Of a DNA stretch of 64,000 nt, positions 1-8,560 are shown piece after piece. Under the pieces are notes generated by a model. It had not been told where the DNA came from, made no database searches, and was given only the letters and a program-made list of their open reading frames with translations. A program made the translations under genes and the position numbers. This DNA is from an uncultured Clostridia bacterium (lineage in GTDB: Bacteria > Bacillota > Clostridia > TANB77 > CAG-508). The stretch lies in the NCBI GenBank assembly GCA_934120645.1, contig CAKOUO010000005.1, forward strand, positions 19,357 to 83,356, written 5' to 3'. The first letter of the stretch is position 1; each line of letters opens with the position of its first letter.

Positions 1-634
1 CAAATTGTATAATATTTGGTATTAATATTCCTCTTATCTTTTTTTCTAAAACTTCTGTTGATTCTAGATATTTTACTGCTTGTTCTAGTGAATTTGTAAG
101 TGATCCTGATAATTCTCCAACTTTTATCATATTTATATATATAAATGGGAATGTATCTGAATAATATTCCATTGTTGTATACATATTTTCACCTGCTTCA
201 ACACCAGCTAAAATATCTTCTAATATTCCTCTAAATGTTATATTTTCAGTACTTTCCATAATTGTTTTTAATGCATGTATATTGTTAAAATTTGCTTTTT
301 TTAGTAAATAAAAGTTTTGTGTAAATATTACCAAGTCTCTTTTTGTTATTTTTTCTGATTTTGTTAAATACATACTTATTTTTTCTTTAGTTGTTGATGT
401 TTTTTTAGTATTTACTTGAGTAGTATTTACATTTTTCATTATTTCTTCGATGTCTTTTATATTTTTCTTTTTTGTTTTTTTTCTTTTTGCAGAATATGCT
501 ATTTGGTCAATTGATATAGGCATTAAATCATTTTCTTTTAATGCTCTTAGCAAATTTTGTTTACTTCCTGCTTCTACTCTGTTTCTTACAATTACACCTG
601 TACTTGTCATTGCTTTATACATGTATGTAGGCAT
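1..634 (-). CDS. pilC: Type IV pilus inner-membrane platform protein PilC/GspF (C-terminus outside window)
   Basis: N-terminal 211 codons of a type II secretion F-domain protein, the membrane platform on which the PilB and PilT motors act. It opens with MPTYMYKAMTSTGVIVR, the usual PilC/GspF start, followed by a basic linker and the first cytoplasmic four-helix F domain, including an EAGENMYTTMEYYSDTFP segment and VGELSGSLTNSLEQ. The ATG at 634 follows a GGAGGT ribosome site 5 bases upstream. It lies 16 bases downstream of pilT in the same direction and is the last visible gene of the pilus operon. The transmembrane segments would lie beyond the left edge. Confidence 0.9.
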   Translation of the reverse strand, partial: MPTYMYKAMTSTGVIVRNRVEAGSKQNLLRALKENDLMPISIDQIAYSAKRKKTKKKNIKDIEEIMKNVNTTQVNTKKTSTTKEKISMYLTKSEKITKRDLVIFTQNFYLLKKANFNNIHALKTIMESTENITFRGILEDILAGVEAGENMYTTMEYYSDTFPFIYINMIKVGELSGSLTNSLEQAVKYLESTEVLEKKIRGILIPNIIQF

Positions 635-650
635 TTTACGTACCTCCTAT

Positions 651-1757
651 TTATTGTCTGTTACTATCTTTTCTTATTTTCATTTGCATGATAGTTCTGT
701 TTAATATTTCTAGATTTTTTTCTTCTATTTGTGCTTTTGCTTGTTCTAATGTTATTTTATCATCTACAAATAAACTTGCTATTGAATTTATTAATCCAAT
801 GCTTCCTTTATCAGAACTGCTTTGAATTGCATCTTCTATTTCAGATACACTTATTTTATCTTTTCTTATAATACCGGCAACTACATTATCAACTACCATT
901 ACTTCTGGTACTAATACTAGTTTTCCATCTTTTCCTTTTAATAACCTTTGTGATACAACTAGTTTTAATAATGATGATAATAAATATTTTATACTTGCTT
1001 GGTCTCTTACTTCATAGAAATTTATCATTCTATCTATTGTTTCTGCACATGATTTTGTATGTAATGTACCTACTACCAAGTGCCCTGATTCTGCCATTTC
1101 TATTGCTGCTTCCATTGTTACTTTATCTCTTATCTCTCCAATTACCAATATATCACAGTCTTCTCTTAATGAGTTCTTTACACCATCACTAAATGTTAGT
1201 GCATCTCCACCTCTACCTATTTCTTTTTGAACTATTAGAGATTTTTTTGAATGGTGTTTATATTCAACGGGATTTTCTAGTGTTAGTATTTTCTTATTTT
1301 GTGTTTCATTTATTTCATTTATTATAGCATTTAATGTTGTACTTTTACCTGAGTTTGTTTTTCCTGTTACAAGTATTAATCCTTGTGGTTGATATGTCAT
1401 TCTTCTTATAATATCAGGTAGTCCCAATGATTCATATGGTGGTAATGTGTTTTTTATTAGTCTTAAAGTGCATAATGGTATATCATCTGATAATGATATA
1501 TTTACTCTTAAACGTATTCCTTTATATTCATATGAAGTATCTAATTTTCTAGTTGTATTAAAAACTTCATCTTTATCAACATTTCCTCTTACTAAGTAAT
1601 CATACATTTGATTCATATCTTCTGGAGTAAGTACTTCCATTTCTTCTATTGGAACTAGTTCTCTTGAAATTCTAAGCATTGGTTTATTGTCACATATTAA
1701 ATGCACATCTGATGCGTCCTTTTCTATAGCTATATCTAAAATTTTATCCATGTTCAT
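651..1757 (-). CDS. pilT: Pilus retraction ATPase PilT
   Basis: 368-residue hexameric ATPase of the PilT/GspE family, expected to power pilus retraction in the cytoplasm. Visible motifs are an N-terminal PAS-like region with the DASDVHL signature (about residue 15), Walker A TGKTNSGKST (131-140), the Asp-box/Walker B region LVIGEIRD (about 205) and the His-box VVGTLHTKS. Length is normal for PilT. It lacks the extended N-terminus and zinc-binding cysteines of its upstream neighbour PilB, which separates retraction from extension ATPase. It sits 23 bases after pilB and before pilC, the usual B-T-C order. Confidence 0.9.
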   Translation of the reverse strand: MNMDKILDIAIEKDASDVHLICDNKPMLRISRELVPIEEMEVLTPEDMNQMYDYLVRGNVDKDEVFNTTRKLDTSYEYKGIRLRVNISLSDDIPLCTLRLIKNTLPPYESLGLPDIIRRMTYQPQGLILVTGKTNSGKSTTLNAIINEINETQNKKILTLENPVEYKHHSKKSLIVQKEIGRGGDALTFSDGVKNSLREDCDILVIGEIRDKVTMEAAIEMAESGHLVVGTLHTKSCAETIDRMINFYEVRDQASIKYLLSSLLKLVVSQRLLKGKDGKLVLVPEVMVVDNVVAGIIRKDKISVSEIEDAIQSSSDKGSIGLINSIASLFVDDKITLEQAKAQIEEKNLEILNRTIMQMKIRKDSNRQ

Positions 1758-1780
1758 GGTAATTTTCCCCTCTCTTTTGT

Positions 1781-3418
1781 TTAATATATTATTAATTGTT
1801 TGTTAAGTTCATCTAATGTTGTATATCCTGATAAAACTTTGTTTATTCCATCTAAAATCAATGGTTTGTAGTTTTGTTCCATTGCTTTTTTTCTTATTTC
1901 TATTGTTGATGCACCTTTTACTATTAGTTCTTTTAGTTCTTCTGTTATATCTAATATTTCAAATAGTCCTATTCTTCCATAATATCCTAAATTATTGCAT
2001 TGTTTACATCCAACTGCATCATATGTTTTTAACCCATCAAAATTTACTTCTTGTCCATATTTTTGTGCTATCTTTGTAATAATTTCTTTTTCTTTATCAT
2101 TAAATTCTCTTTCTTTTTTACAGTTTGGACAAATTCTTCTTACTAATCTTTGTGATACTGATGTTGCTAATGAACTTGATATATCATAATCTGATATTCC
2201 CATTTTTCTCATTCTATTTATTACTTCAATTGCATCTATTGTATGTATTGTAGATAATACATAATGTCCTGTTTGTCCAGCTTGTATTGCTATTTCTGCT
2301 GTTTCTTGGTCACGAATTTCTCCAACTAAAATTATATCTGGATCTTGTCTTAATACTGTTCTTAGTGCTCCTGAAAATGTTGATTTGTTTCCAATTTCTA
2401 TTTGGTTTAATCCATCTATTCTTATTTCTACTGGGTCTTCAATTGTTGTTATATTTATTTCTGGTCTATTTAAATAATCTATTATACTATATAATGTTGT
2501 TGTTTTTCCTGCACCTGTTGGTGCTGCTATAATTGTTATACTGTTTCTTTTATTAAAACTTCTCTTTAAATCTTCTTCTGTTCCTGGATAACCTAATTCA
2601 AAAATATTTCTTATATCTGCTTCTTTTTTTAGTAGTCTTAGAACGAATTTTTCTCCACATACATTTGGTTGTGAAGATACACGTATATTATAGTCATTAT
2701 ATAATAAAATTCTACCATCTTGAGCTTCTTGTTTTTCTTGGTGCATATTTGATATAGCTTTTAATCTTCCTATTACTTGTTGTTGTTTTTCTTTTGGTAT
2801 TTTTACGGCTGTTAATAATTGTCCATCTATTCTATATCTTACCCTTACTTCATCCATAAGTGGTTCTATGTGAATATCACTTGCTCTTTTTTCCATACCA
2901 CCTCTTATTATGCTATCAACTAATTCTATAATTGTTCCTGATGATGTAGTTTTAGATAAATCTTCTATATTTTCTCCCTCAAGAGTTTCTAATATTTTTT
3001 TTATATCTTTTTCATATGTTATATATGGTTCCATTACTAGACCTTTGTTTAAAAATAATAATCTTACAGAATCTACTTTGCTTTTATTAAAAGTGTCTGC
3101 AAAACAAATTTTTATTTTTCCATTTGTAACTTCAAATGGTATACATTTATTTTTTTTAGCAATTTCTAAAGATATATAATCTGTTGGTTTTACTTTTAAA
3201 GTATTTCCTGTTAATAAAATTCCTTTTGTACCTAAAATATCTCCTATATTTTTAATTAGATATTCTGAATCACAAACATTTAATGTATATAAAATATCTC
3301 CTAATCTCATATCTGGATGGTCTTTTTGATATTCTAATGCGTCTTCTATATCTGCTTGAGTTACAACTCCTCTTTTTACTAATTCTACACCTATTGGTTG
3401 TCTTCTTCTCATATCCAT
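1781..3418 (-). CDS. pilB: Pilus extension ATPase PilB/GspE
   Basis: 545 residues. The N-terminal domain resembles the MshEN/GspE-N fold (ELVKRGVVTQADIEDALEYQ) and is followed by the ATPase core: SDIHIEPL, Walker A APTGAGKTTT (about residue 301), Asp box and Walker B DPDIILVGEIRD, and His box LSTIHTIDAIE. Two CxxC pairs, CPNC (about 430) and CKQC (about 470), form the zinc site typical of assembly ATPases. It drives pilin polymerisation. It is followed at once by pilT and pilC, and preceded by two pilin-like genes and a 99-base gap. Confidence 0.93.
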   Translation of the reverse strand: MDMRRRQPIGVELVKRGVVTQADIEDALEYQKDHPDMRLGDILYTLNVCDSEYLIKNIGDILGTKGILLTGNTLKVKPTDYISLEIAKKNKCIPFEVTNGKIKICFADTFNKSKVDSVRLLFLNKGLVMEPYITYEKDIKKILETLEGENIEDLSKTTSSGTIIELVDSIIRGGMEKRASDIHIEPLMDEVRVRYRIDGQLLTAVKIPKEKQQQVIGRLKAISNMHQEKQEAQDGRILLYNDYNIRVSSQPNVCGEKFVLRLLKKEADIRNIFELGYPGTEEDLKRSFNKRNSITIIAAPTGAGKTTTLYSIIDYLNRPEINITTIEDPVEIRIDGLNQIEIGNKSTFSGALRTVLRQDPDIILVGEIRDQETAEIAIQAGQTGHYVLSTIHTIDAIEVINRMRKMGISDYDISSSLATSVSQRLVRRICPNCKKEREFNDKEKEIITKIAQKYGQEVNFDGLKTYDAVGCKQCNNLGYYGRIGLFEILDITEELKELIVKGASTIEIRKKAMEQNYKPLILDGINKVLSGYTTLDELNKQLIIY

Positions 3419-3517
3419 AATAAAAATCTTCCTTTCTTTGGTATTCTTATTTTATTATACTATATTTTTCGTGTTTTTTGTCTACTTTTGAGTAATTACC
3501 ACTATTTGCTATTATTT

Positions 3518-3970
3518 TTAATTTTTCATTGTATATGAAATTGCATTATTGCCTGTTTTGTCTATTTTTCCTGTTTTTAATTGTACTTGTACTATATATT
3601 GTGAATCTTGGTATTTGTATGAGAATTCACAGTTGTCAATGTTTTCACATATTTTTACTTGATTTTTATAAATAGATTTATTTTCTTCTTTAAATGTATA
3701 CTGGTTTCCATCAGAAAAAATAATGTAACTAACTTTTTTGTCTGATTCTGATATTGTTTTTGCTTCTATTACTTCATTTTGTCCTTTATTAATTTCATCT
3801 AAAAATACACTTGTAAATTTTGTGTATTGTGTTGTGTCATTGTTTGTTGAATTTATATCTATGTTTTTATAAAAATATGTTGTTAGTGTAGAAACTGTTG
3901 TTACTACTATTACCATTCCTATAACATATATAATTAAAGAAGTTAATGTTATTCCATTTTCTTTTTTCAT
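3518..3970 (-). CDS. Minor pilin-like protein with atypical prepilin signal
   Basis: 150 residues with a short basic leader MKKENG, then one hydrophobic helix starting ITLTSLIIYVIG and a polar C-terminal domain, so it is a class III-like prepilin substrate candidate. The glutamate normally found five residues after the cleavage glycine is replaced by serine. The start lies 5 bases past the stop of the preceding pilin-like gene. Position between pilD and pilB suggests a minor or initiating pilin (PilW/PilX-like). The function is inferred from the signal and context only. Confidence 0.75.
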   Translation of the reverse strand: MKKENGITLTSLIIYVIGMVIVVTTVSTLTTYFYKNIDINSTNNDTTQYTKFTSVFLDEINKGQNEVIEAKTISESDKKVSYIIFSDGNQYTFKEENKSIYKNQVKICENIDNCEFSYKYQDSQYIVQVQLKTGKIDKTGNNAISYTMKN

Positions 3971-3974
3971 ATAT

Positions 3975-4409
3975 TTACTCCTTTGTGATATAAGTTGAAA
4001 TTTGTATATTTTTATCTTTACTTCGAGATTTATATGAAATTTCTACTGTTAATTGCTTTAATACATTTTTTTCTTTTGTTGTGTCATTTTTTATCAATTG
4101 ATAATCCTTTATTGTTACTTTTTTATGATATCCCGTAAAATTTCCTGATTCATCATTTATATCTTGTTCACTTATTATATCTTCTTGGTTTATTCCTTTA
4201 TCCTCATATGTTGCTAAATATCCACTAGCTTTTATTGTTTCTATTTCATCTACTGCATATGATGTTGCTTGTGTTTTTCTTTCTATATCTTTTGAATTTA
4301 AGTTTATATTTGTTATTATATTTCCAATTAAAGTAATAAATATTGTTAATATAATTACTGAAACTACTATATCTATTCCTGATATTCCCTTTTCTTCTTT
4401 TATGGACAT
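3975..4409 (-). CDS. Minor pilin-like protein (PilV/PilE-like)
   Basis: 144 residues: leader MSIKEEKG, then ISGIDIVVSVIILTIFIT hydrophobic helix with aspartate, not glutamate, at +5, then a polar domain with NINLNSKDIERKTQATSYA and DEIETIKASG, as seen in PilV-type minor pilins. It is translated just before the next pilin-like gene and after the prepilin peptidase gene, so processing enzyme and substrates are co-transcribed. A role in pilus priming or tip composition is inferred. Confidence 0.75.
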   Translation of the reverse strand: MSIKEEKGISGIDIVVSVIILTIFITLIGNIITNINLNSKDIERKTQATSYAVDEIETIKASGYLATYEDKGINQEDIISEQDINDESGNFTGYHKKVTIKDYQLIKNDTTKEKNVLKQLTVEISYKSRSKDKNIQISTYITKE

Positions 4410-4423
4410 TTTTCTTCCTTTCT

Positions 4424-5224
4424 TTAAACCATTTTACAATAAGTTAAAATAAAAGTAACATATATTAGATTTGATATTGATAAATATAATCCTATTGGAA
4501 TTTGTTTATTGTATTCAATTTTTTTGTTTTCATTGTTTTTTAATTTATTTATTATCAAATAAATTGCTATTCCTAATAATGTTGTAATAATTGCACTTAT
4601 TGTTGCAAATTCTCCAGTAAATACTGCCATTATTATAATACTTAGTAAAATTGAATATGTATAACTATTCTTTGAGTGTTTTTTTAATGTTATGGTATCT
4701 GCTATTAATAAAATTATAAAAAATGCTAAATATATGGCATATCTATATATACTATTTTGGTCTATCATATATAGATATACTATATATATAATAGATATTA
4801 TTATTCCAAACATTAATACAGGTTTATTTATTTTTCTATATTCTTTATCTATTCCTGACATTAATATTATAAATGTAAAATATAATACAAAAAATGCATA
4901 ATCTATTATTTTTTGTATTGTTAAATCATAAACATTTAATCCAAGTAAAATTGCCATTACTATAAATGCTAATCCAGATACTGTTTCTAAAATTAAATAT
5001 CTTGGTCTTATTTTTTGTTTACAATATCTACATTTTCCGCCTAGGAATATATAACTAAATACTGGTATTAAGTCTATAAAATTTAACTTGTGTTTACAGT
5101 TTGGGCAATAAGAATGTGTGTGTGTTATATCTTCTCCCTTTGGTATTCTATATACTGCCAATGTATAAAAACTTCCAAATGTTATTCCTATTGCAAAAAT
5201 TATTATGTAAAAAAATATATTCAT
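4424..5224 (-). CDS. pilD: Prepilin leader peptidase PilD
   Basis: Membrane aspartic protease that cleaves and may N-methylate prepilins. About 266 residues from the ATG at 5224, which follows AAGGAGAT; an earlier in-frame ATG at 5278 would overlap a hairpin and is less likely. It shows the GSFYTLAVYRIPKGE opening, the zinc-binding CPNCKHKLNFIDLIPVFSY and CRYCKQKIRPRY cysteine pairs, and several transmembrane helices. The first catalytic aspartate lies near LMSGIDKEYRKINK. The second is less obvious, perhaps in LIADTITLKKH. It lies directly downstream of the main pilin gene. Confidence 0.9.
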   Translation of the reverse strand: MNIFFYIIIFAIGITFGSFYTLAVYRIPKGEDITHTHSYCPNCKHKLNFIDLIPVFSYIFLGGKCRYCKQKIRPRYLILETVSGLAFIVMAILLGLNVYDLTIQKIIDYAFFVLYFTFIILMSGIDKEYRKINKPVLMFGIIISIIYIVYLYMIDQNSIYRYAIYLAFFIILLIADTITLKKHSKNSYTYSILLSIIIMAVFTGEFATISAIITTLLGIAIYLIINKLKNNENKKIEYNKQIPIGLYLSISNLIYVTFILTYCKMV

Positions 5225-5248
5225 TAATAATATCTCCTTATATTTTTT

Positions 5249-5290
5249 AAAATAGACATATACATTATTCTTATGCATATGTCTATTTTT
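5249..5290 (-). terminator. Hairpin between pilin and pilD
   Basis: A perfect 13-base inverted repeat (AAAATAGACATAT, then ATATGTCTATTTT) with a 15-base loop lies between the pilin stop and the pilD ribosome site. In the direction of the operon the U-tract is only four bases, so it is probably a partial terminator or 3' stabiliser. It could keep pilin mRNA more abundant than the distal genes. Confidence 0.6.
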
Positions 5291-5308
5291 TTATATTTGC
5301 AATTGTCA

Positions 5309-5533
5309 TTATAATGTGTTATTGCTTGGTAAGTATTCATCAATTGCATTTACATAGTTTTCTAATGCGTTATTTTCAACTCTTTGTGCATTTTCTGATG
5401 CATTTTTAGCTTCTTTAGCTTTACCAAATAAGTTTGTGTTTGATAATGTAGCTATTGATATACCAGCTAATATTAATAATATTATGATTGTTATAACTAA
5501 TGCTACTAAAGTAATACCTTTTTGTTCTTTCAT
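5309..5533 (-). CDS. Major pilin candidate
   Basis: 74 residues from the ATG at 5533, chosen because GGAGG lies 9 bases upstream. Leader MKEQKG, then ITLVALVITIIILLILAG, an N-terminal helix typical of many clostridial prepilin-like proteins, followed by SIATLSNTNLFGKAKEAKNA and a short tail. The +5 position is alanine rather than glutamate. Small size and a hairpin directly downstream suggest a highly expressed major pilin. Whether it polymerises alone is unknown. Its helix is nearly identical to the N-terminus of the GLUG-repeat protein at 13968-15976. Confidence 0.8.
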   Translation of the reverse strand: MKEQKGITLVALVITIIILLILAGISIATLSNTNLFGKAKEAKNASENAQRVENNALENYVNAIDEYLPSNNTL

Positions 5534-5613
5534 TAGATTGTGCCTCCTTTTCTTTTGAATTTTATACATAATATATTTATTTTATAATAAATATAATGTT
5601 AATAACTAATTAA

Positions 5614-6039
5614 TTATTTTGTTCCTTTATCTGGAATATACCCACTTGTATTTTGTGTATTTGTGTTTGTTACTGTTTTTGTTTCTGATTGTTGTTGTGT
5701 TGTCTCTCCTGTTGTTGTATTATTTCCTTCTACTGTATTATTATTCTGTGTTTGTAATGATGCAAATGGATTTTTCTTTCCAGCTACATAATCTTGTGTT
5801 TTTTTGTAATTGTTTAAGTCTGTTGAATCTACTTCATATGTTACAACTACTTGTGTATTATCTACATTTGAATCTGTTTGTAATTCACTTTTTACATTTT
5901 CTGGAGTGGTATATGCTACTTGTTCTGGTATTATTTTGTTTACTGGAACATATTCATACAATAGTACTCCTAATATTAGTATTATTGCTAATGTTAATAA
6001 TAATATTATTATTATTTCTTTAAAGATATTTTTTTTCAT
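5614..6039 (-). CDS. Membrane-anchored pilus-operon protein, PilP-like position
   Basis: 141 residues with one N-terminal transmembrane helix (residues about 9-30), an extracytoplasmic region containing KKNPFASLQ, and a Thr/Asn/Gln-rich tail (NTNTQNTSGYIPDKGTK end). The NPF element after a flexible stretch and its place after the PilO-like gene recall PilP, but there is no lipobox and no recognisable HR domain. The role in the alignment complex is inferred from position. Confidence 0.6.
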   Translation of the reverse strand: MKKNIFKEIIIILLLTLAIILILGVLLYEYVPVNKIIPEQVAYTTPENVKSELQTDSNVDNTQVVVTYEVDSTDLNNYKKTQDYVAGKKNPFASLQTQNNNTVEGNNTTTGETTQQQSETKTVTNTNTQNTSGYIPDKGTK

Positions 6040-6058
6040 ATTACCCTCTCCTTTCTTT

Positions 6059-6742
6059 TTATTGTGTTACAGTATTCGTTGTTGTAGTGTTTGTTGTATT
6101 TGTTGTAGTTGTAGTTGTTGCATCTGGTGTTGTTGTTACTGTATTATTAGATATTCCTGTTATTTTTATATCCTTGCAAGTAAATGTTGCTTGCAAAGTA
6201 TTTGTTCCTTCTGATGACGCCAACATTCTAAATTCTTCTATTTTAAATCCTAATTTGGAATCATCTTCTATATCTTGTATAAATTCTGTTATGTTTACAT
6301 ATCCACCTGTTGCTGTAAAGTTTAAATTATATACATCTTCTGCTCCTGATGAACTTCTTGCAACATCCATTTTCATAACTACTCCTTCAGATTTAGCATG
6401 AATTCCTATTTGAACCCATAAGTAATCTATTCTATATCCTCCAGAGATTTGGTTTGCTACATCTATTTGATTGTCTGTACTAACACTTACCATATCTTGA
6501 TATGATTGTTTTTCTGTTTCTAATTTTTTTATTGCATCATTTAAATCATTTATCTTTTTTTGGTAATCTGTACTTGCTAATTTTGTTGCTTGTCCTATTG
6601 TTGTATTAAGCTCATCATTTTTTTGTTTGATTTCTTTTACTCCTAATATATTTATTCCTCCTATTCGAAGTCCATTTATAATTGTTATTCCTGTCAATAT
6701 TAATATTAGTATTATTACTACTATTATCAATAATTTTTTCAT
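6059..6742 (-). CDS. PilO-like alignment protein
   Basis: 227 residues: short cytoplasmic start, one transmembrane helix (LLIIVVIILILILTGITI), a coiled coil (about 45-85), then an alpha/beta domain with GGYVNITEFIQDIEDDS, the segment typical of PilO/GspM-type proteins. The C-terminal 30 residues are almost only Thr and Asn. The ATG overlaps the stop of pilMN by ATGA, so translation is probably coupled and the products interact as a PilN-PilO pair at the membrane. Confidence 0.75.
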   Translation of the reverse strand: MKKLLIIVVIILILILTGITIINGLRIGGINILGVKEIKQKNDELNTTIGQATKLASTDYQKKINDLNDAIKKLETEKQSYQDMVSVSTDNQIDVANQISGGYRIDYLWVQIGIHAKSEGVVMKMDVARSSSGAEDVYNLNFTATGGYVNITEFIQDIEDDSKLGFKIEEFRMLASSEGTNTLQATFTCKDIKITGISNNTVTTTPDATTTTTTNTTNTTTTNTVTQ

Positions 6743-8373
6743 GGTAGGTCACCTTCTATCTTTATTGTAACTATATTGTTTTCTTTTTGGCCTGCTGTTG
6801 AAATAACATTTGTAAGAATATTTTTGTCTCTTATATTAGCTGTAAGAAATCCTAATTGTTCATATAGTGTTGATTGTGCTTGTATTTCTATATGAGTATT
6901 TGTTGTATTTTGAATTGATGTAATTTGAACTTTATCAGGCATTATATACATTAATCTATATAATAGATTTGGTATTGCTTTTTTTGTTTTGTTTATATCT
7001 GATATTTTTTCATTTATTTGTTGTAATGTTGTTATTTTTTCTGTATATTCATTTGTTTTGTTTTGTATTTTTTGTTTATCATTATCTATCAATTGTATTT
7101 GTGAATTTGTATTTGCTATTGATTTATTAGCTTCTTCCATTTTTTGGTCTAATTGTTTTTCTAATAAACTTGAAAATCCTGAATATACTATAAATAAGAT
7201 TAGTAGTCCTGCTGCTCCTCTTAATAAGCCTATTTCAACTTTATCTAAAGGAACATTAAAATCCATAGTAAACAAATTACCTTTTCCTATTTTTGATGAT
7301 GACTCTTTTGGTTGTTTTTTCTTACTTGGACCTATTTCCATCTTTAGAAAATCTGGTAACTTATCCATTAAAGTTGCTTTTTTGAAGTTCATTCCTGTTA
7401 TTCCTTGTCCAAGTCCATTTAAAGCTAATGCTATTGCTGAATTTACTTCAACATAATCTTTAATGTTTATTTCAGGTGAAAGTTTAATAAAATCTGGTCT
7501 TAATATTTCACATTTTACGCTTTCTAGATATTCTTCAAAGTATAAATCTATATTATTTATCAATGCTGCTGTTCCTGTAATATATACTTTTTCTATCTTT
7601 TGCATACTCTCATTTATTATTTTTCTTACTTGTCCAACTATTTCATATAATGTTGGCATAATATCTTCTAAATAACCTGTTTCTTCTTGTGTTAATTCTC
7701 TTCCTTCTGATGTATATATAGTTGTCTCTTTGCAAATTTCATAAGCTTTAGAATAAGAGTTTTCTTTTATATTTATTTTATCTAATATTTCTTGGCTTCC
7801 TATATCTAAAGTTTTAACATCATATATATTTTGATCTAAAACTGTTGTTATTATAGTTTTTTCTTCAATATTGACTATTAATGAATTTTCTCTTGGTTCA
7901 AAATTTTTTATTCCTGTTATTGCCATTGATATTGGTGTTATATTTTGTAATCTATATGAGTTAAATTTCTGAACTTTCTTATTTAGTTCTATTTTGTTTG
8001 CACTAATATGAATAACTTTTAATTTTTCTTTTTCTTCAGTATCTTGTGTTATAGCATATCTTGTCTCAAATACATTTGGATTATAATTTTTATCTGCACA
8101 ATATGCTTCAAATTCTGTTTTGATTGCTTTTGGTAAATCTTTTTTACTTAATAATGCAAACATACTGAAATAGTTATATATTTCGTCAGATAAATTTATA
8201 CTAATTGGTATTCTGTAACTATAAGTTTCTTCTATAATCTGTTTTATAGCTTGGTCCAAATTGTCATAGAATTTTGTACCAAATGTTTCTACTTTTATCT
8301 GATCATGTTCTTTTGAAACTTTTGCATATTTAATTATGTTACTTTCTATATACAATCCAAGACAACTTGACAT
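6739..8373 (-). CDS. PilM-PilN fusion, pilus alignment complex
   Basis: 544 residues. The first 330 or so form an actin-like PilM ATPase domain (SSCLGLYIESNIIKYAKV start, YITGTAALINNIDLYFEEYL phosphate-binding stretch). After a linker comes a single transmembrane helix (GLLRGAAGLLILFIVYSGF, about 385-403), a coiled coil and a PilN-like domain (LLYRLMYIMPDKVQITSIQ). In most bacteria PilM and PilN are separate and PilN's N-terminal tail docks on PilM; here they are one chain. It is the first gene of the pilus operon, behind a clear promoter. Confidence 0.85.
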   Translation of the reverse strand: MSSCLGLYIESNIIKYAKVSKEHDQIKVETFGTKFYDNLDQAIKQIIEETYSYRIPISINLSDEIYNYFSMFALLSKKDLPKAIKTEFEAYCADKNYNPNVFETRYAITQDTEEKEKLKVIHISANKIELNKKVQKFNSYRLQNITPISMAITGIKNFEPRENSLIVNIEEKTIITTVLDQNIYDVKTLDIGSQEILDKINIKENSYSKAYEICKETTIYTSEGRELTQEETGYLEDIMPTLYEIVGQVRKIINESMQKIEKVYITGTAALINNIDLYFEEYLESVKCEILRPDFIKLSPEINIKDYVEVNSAIALALNGLGQGITGMNFKKATLMDKLPDFLKMEIGPSKKKQPKESSSKIGKGNLFTMDFNVPLDKVEIGLLRGAAGLLILFIVYSGFSSLLEKQLDQKMEEANKSIANTNSQIQLIDNDKQKIQNKTNEYTEKITTLQQINEKISDINKTKKAIPNLLYRLMYIMPDKVQITSIQNTTNTHIEIQAQSTLYEQLGFLTANIRDKNILTNVISTAGQKENNIVTIKIEGDLP

Positions 8374-8486
8374 TTTTGCTCCTTTTTTTATATTTTTTAC
8401 ATATATTTATATGATTTGCAATTTTTTAATTATCATACTGTTTTTTATTTACATTTTTATAGATTTTATGATACTAATTCCCTTTA

Positions 8487-8514
8487 ATTTTATCTTTTTT
8501 TGGCAAAAAGTCAA
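8487..8514 (-). promoter_or_regulatory. Sigma-A-type promoter of the pilus operon
   Basis: On the minus strand TTGACT, a 16-base spacer and TAAAAT lie about 115 bases upstream of the pilMN start. No other strong match lies in the gap. Confidence 0.6.
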
Positions 8515-8525
8515 TACTATTAATT

Positions 8526-8560
8526 GAATTGTAATACAAATGTAATACAAATGTAATATT
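8526..8560. repeat. Three direct repeats upstream of the pilus promoter
   Basis: Three consecutive copies of an 11-base unit (TGTAATACAAA-like on the plus strand), the last one degenerate, end against the rsmB stop codon. They begin about 12 bases upstream of the pilus -35 box, the place expected for an activator site. Confidence 0.6.
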
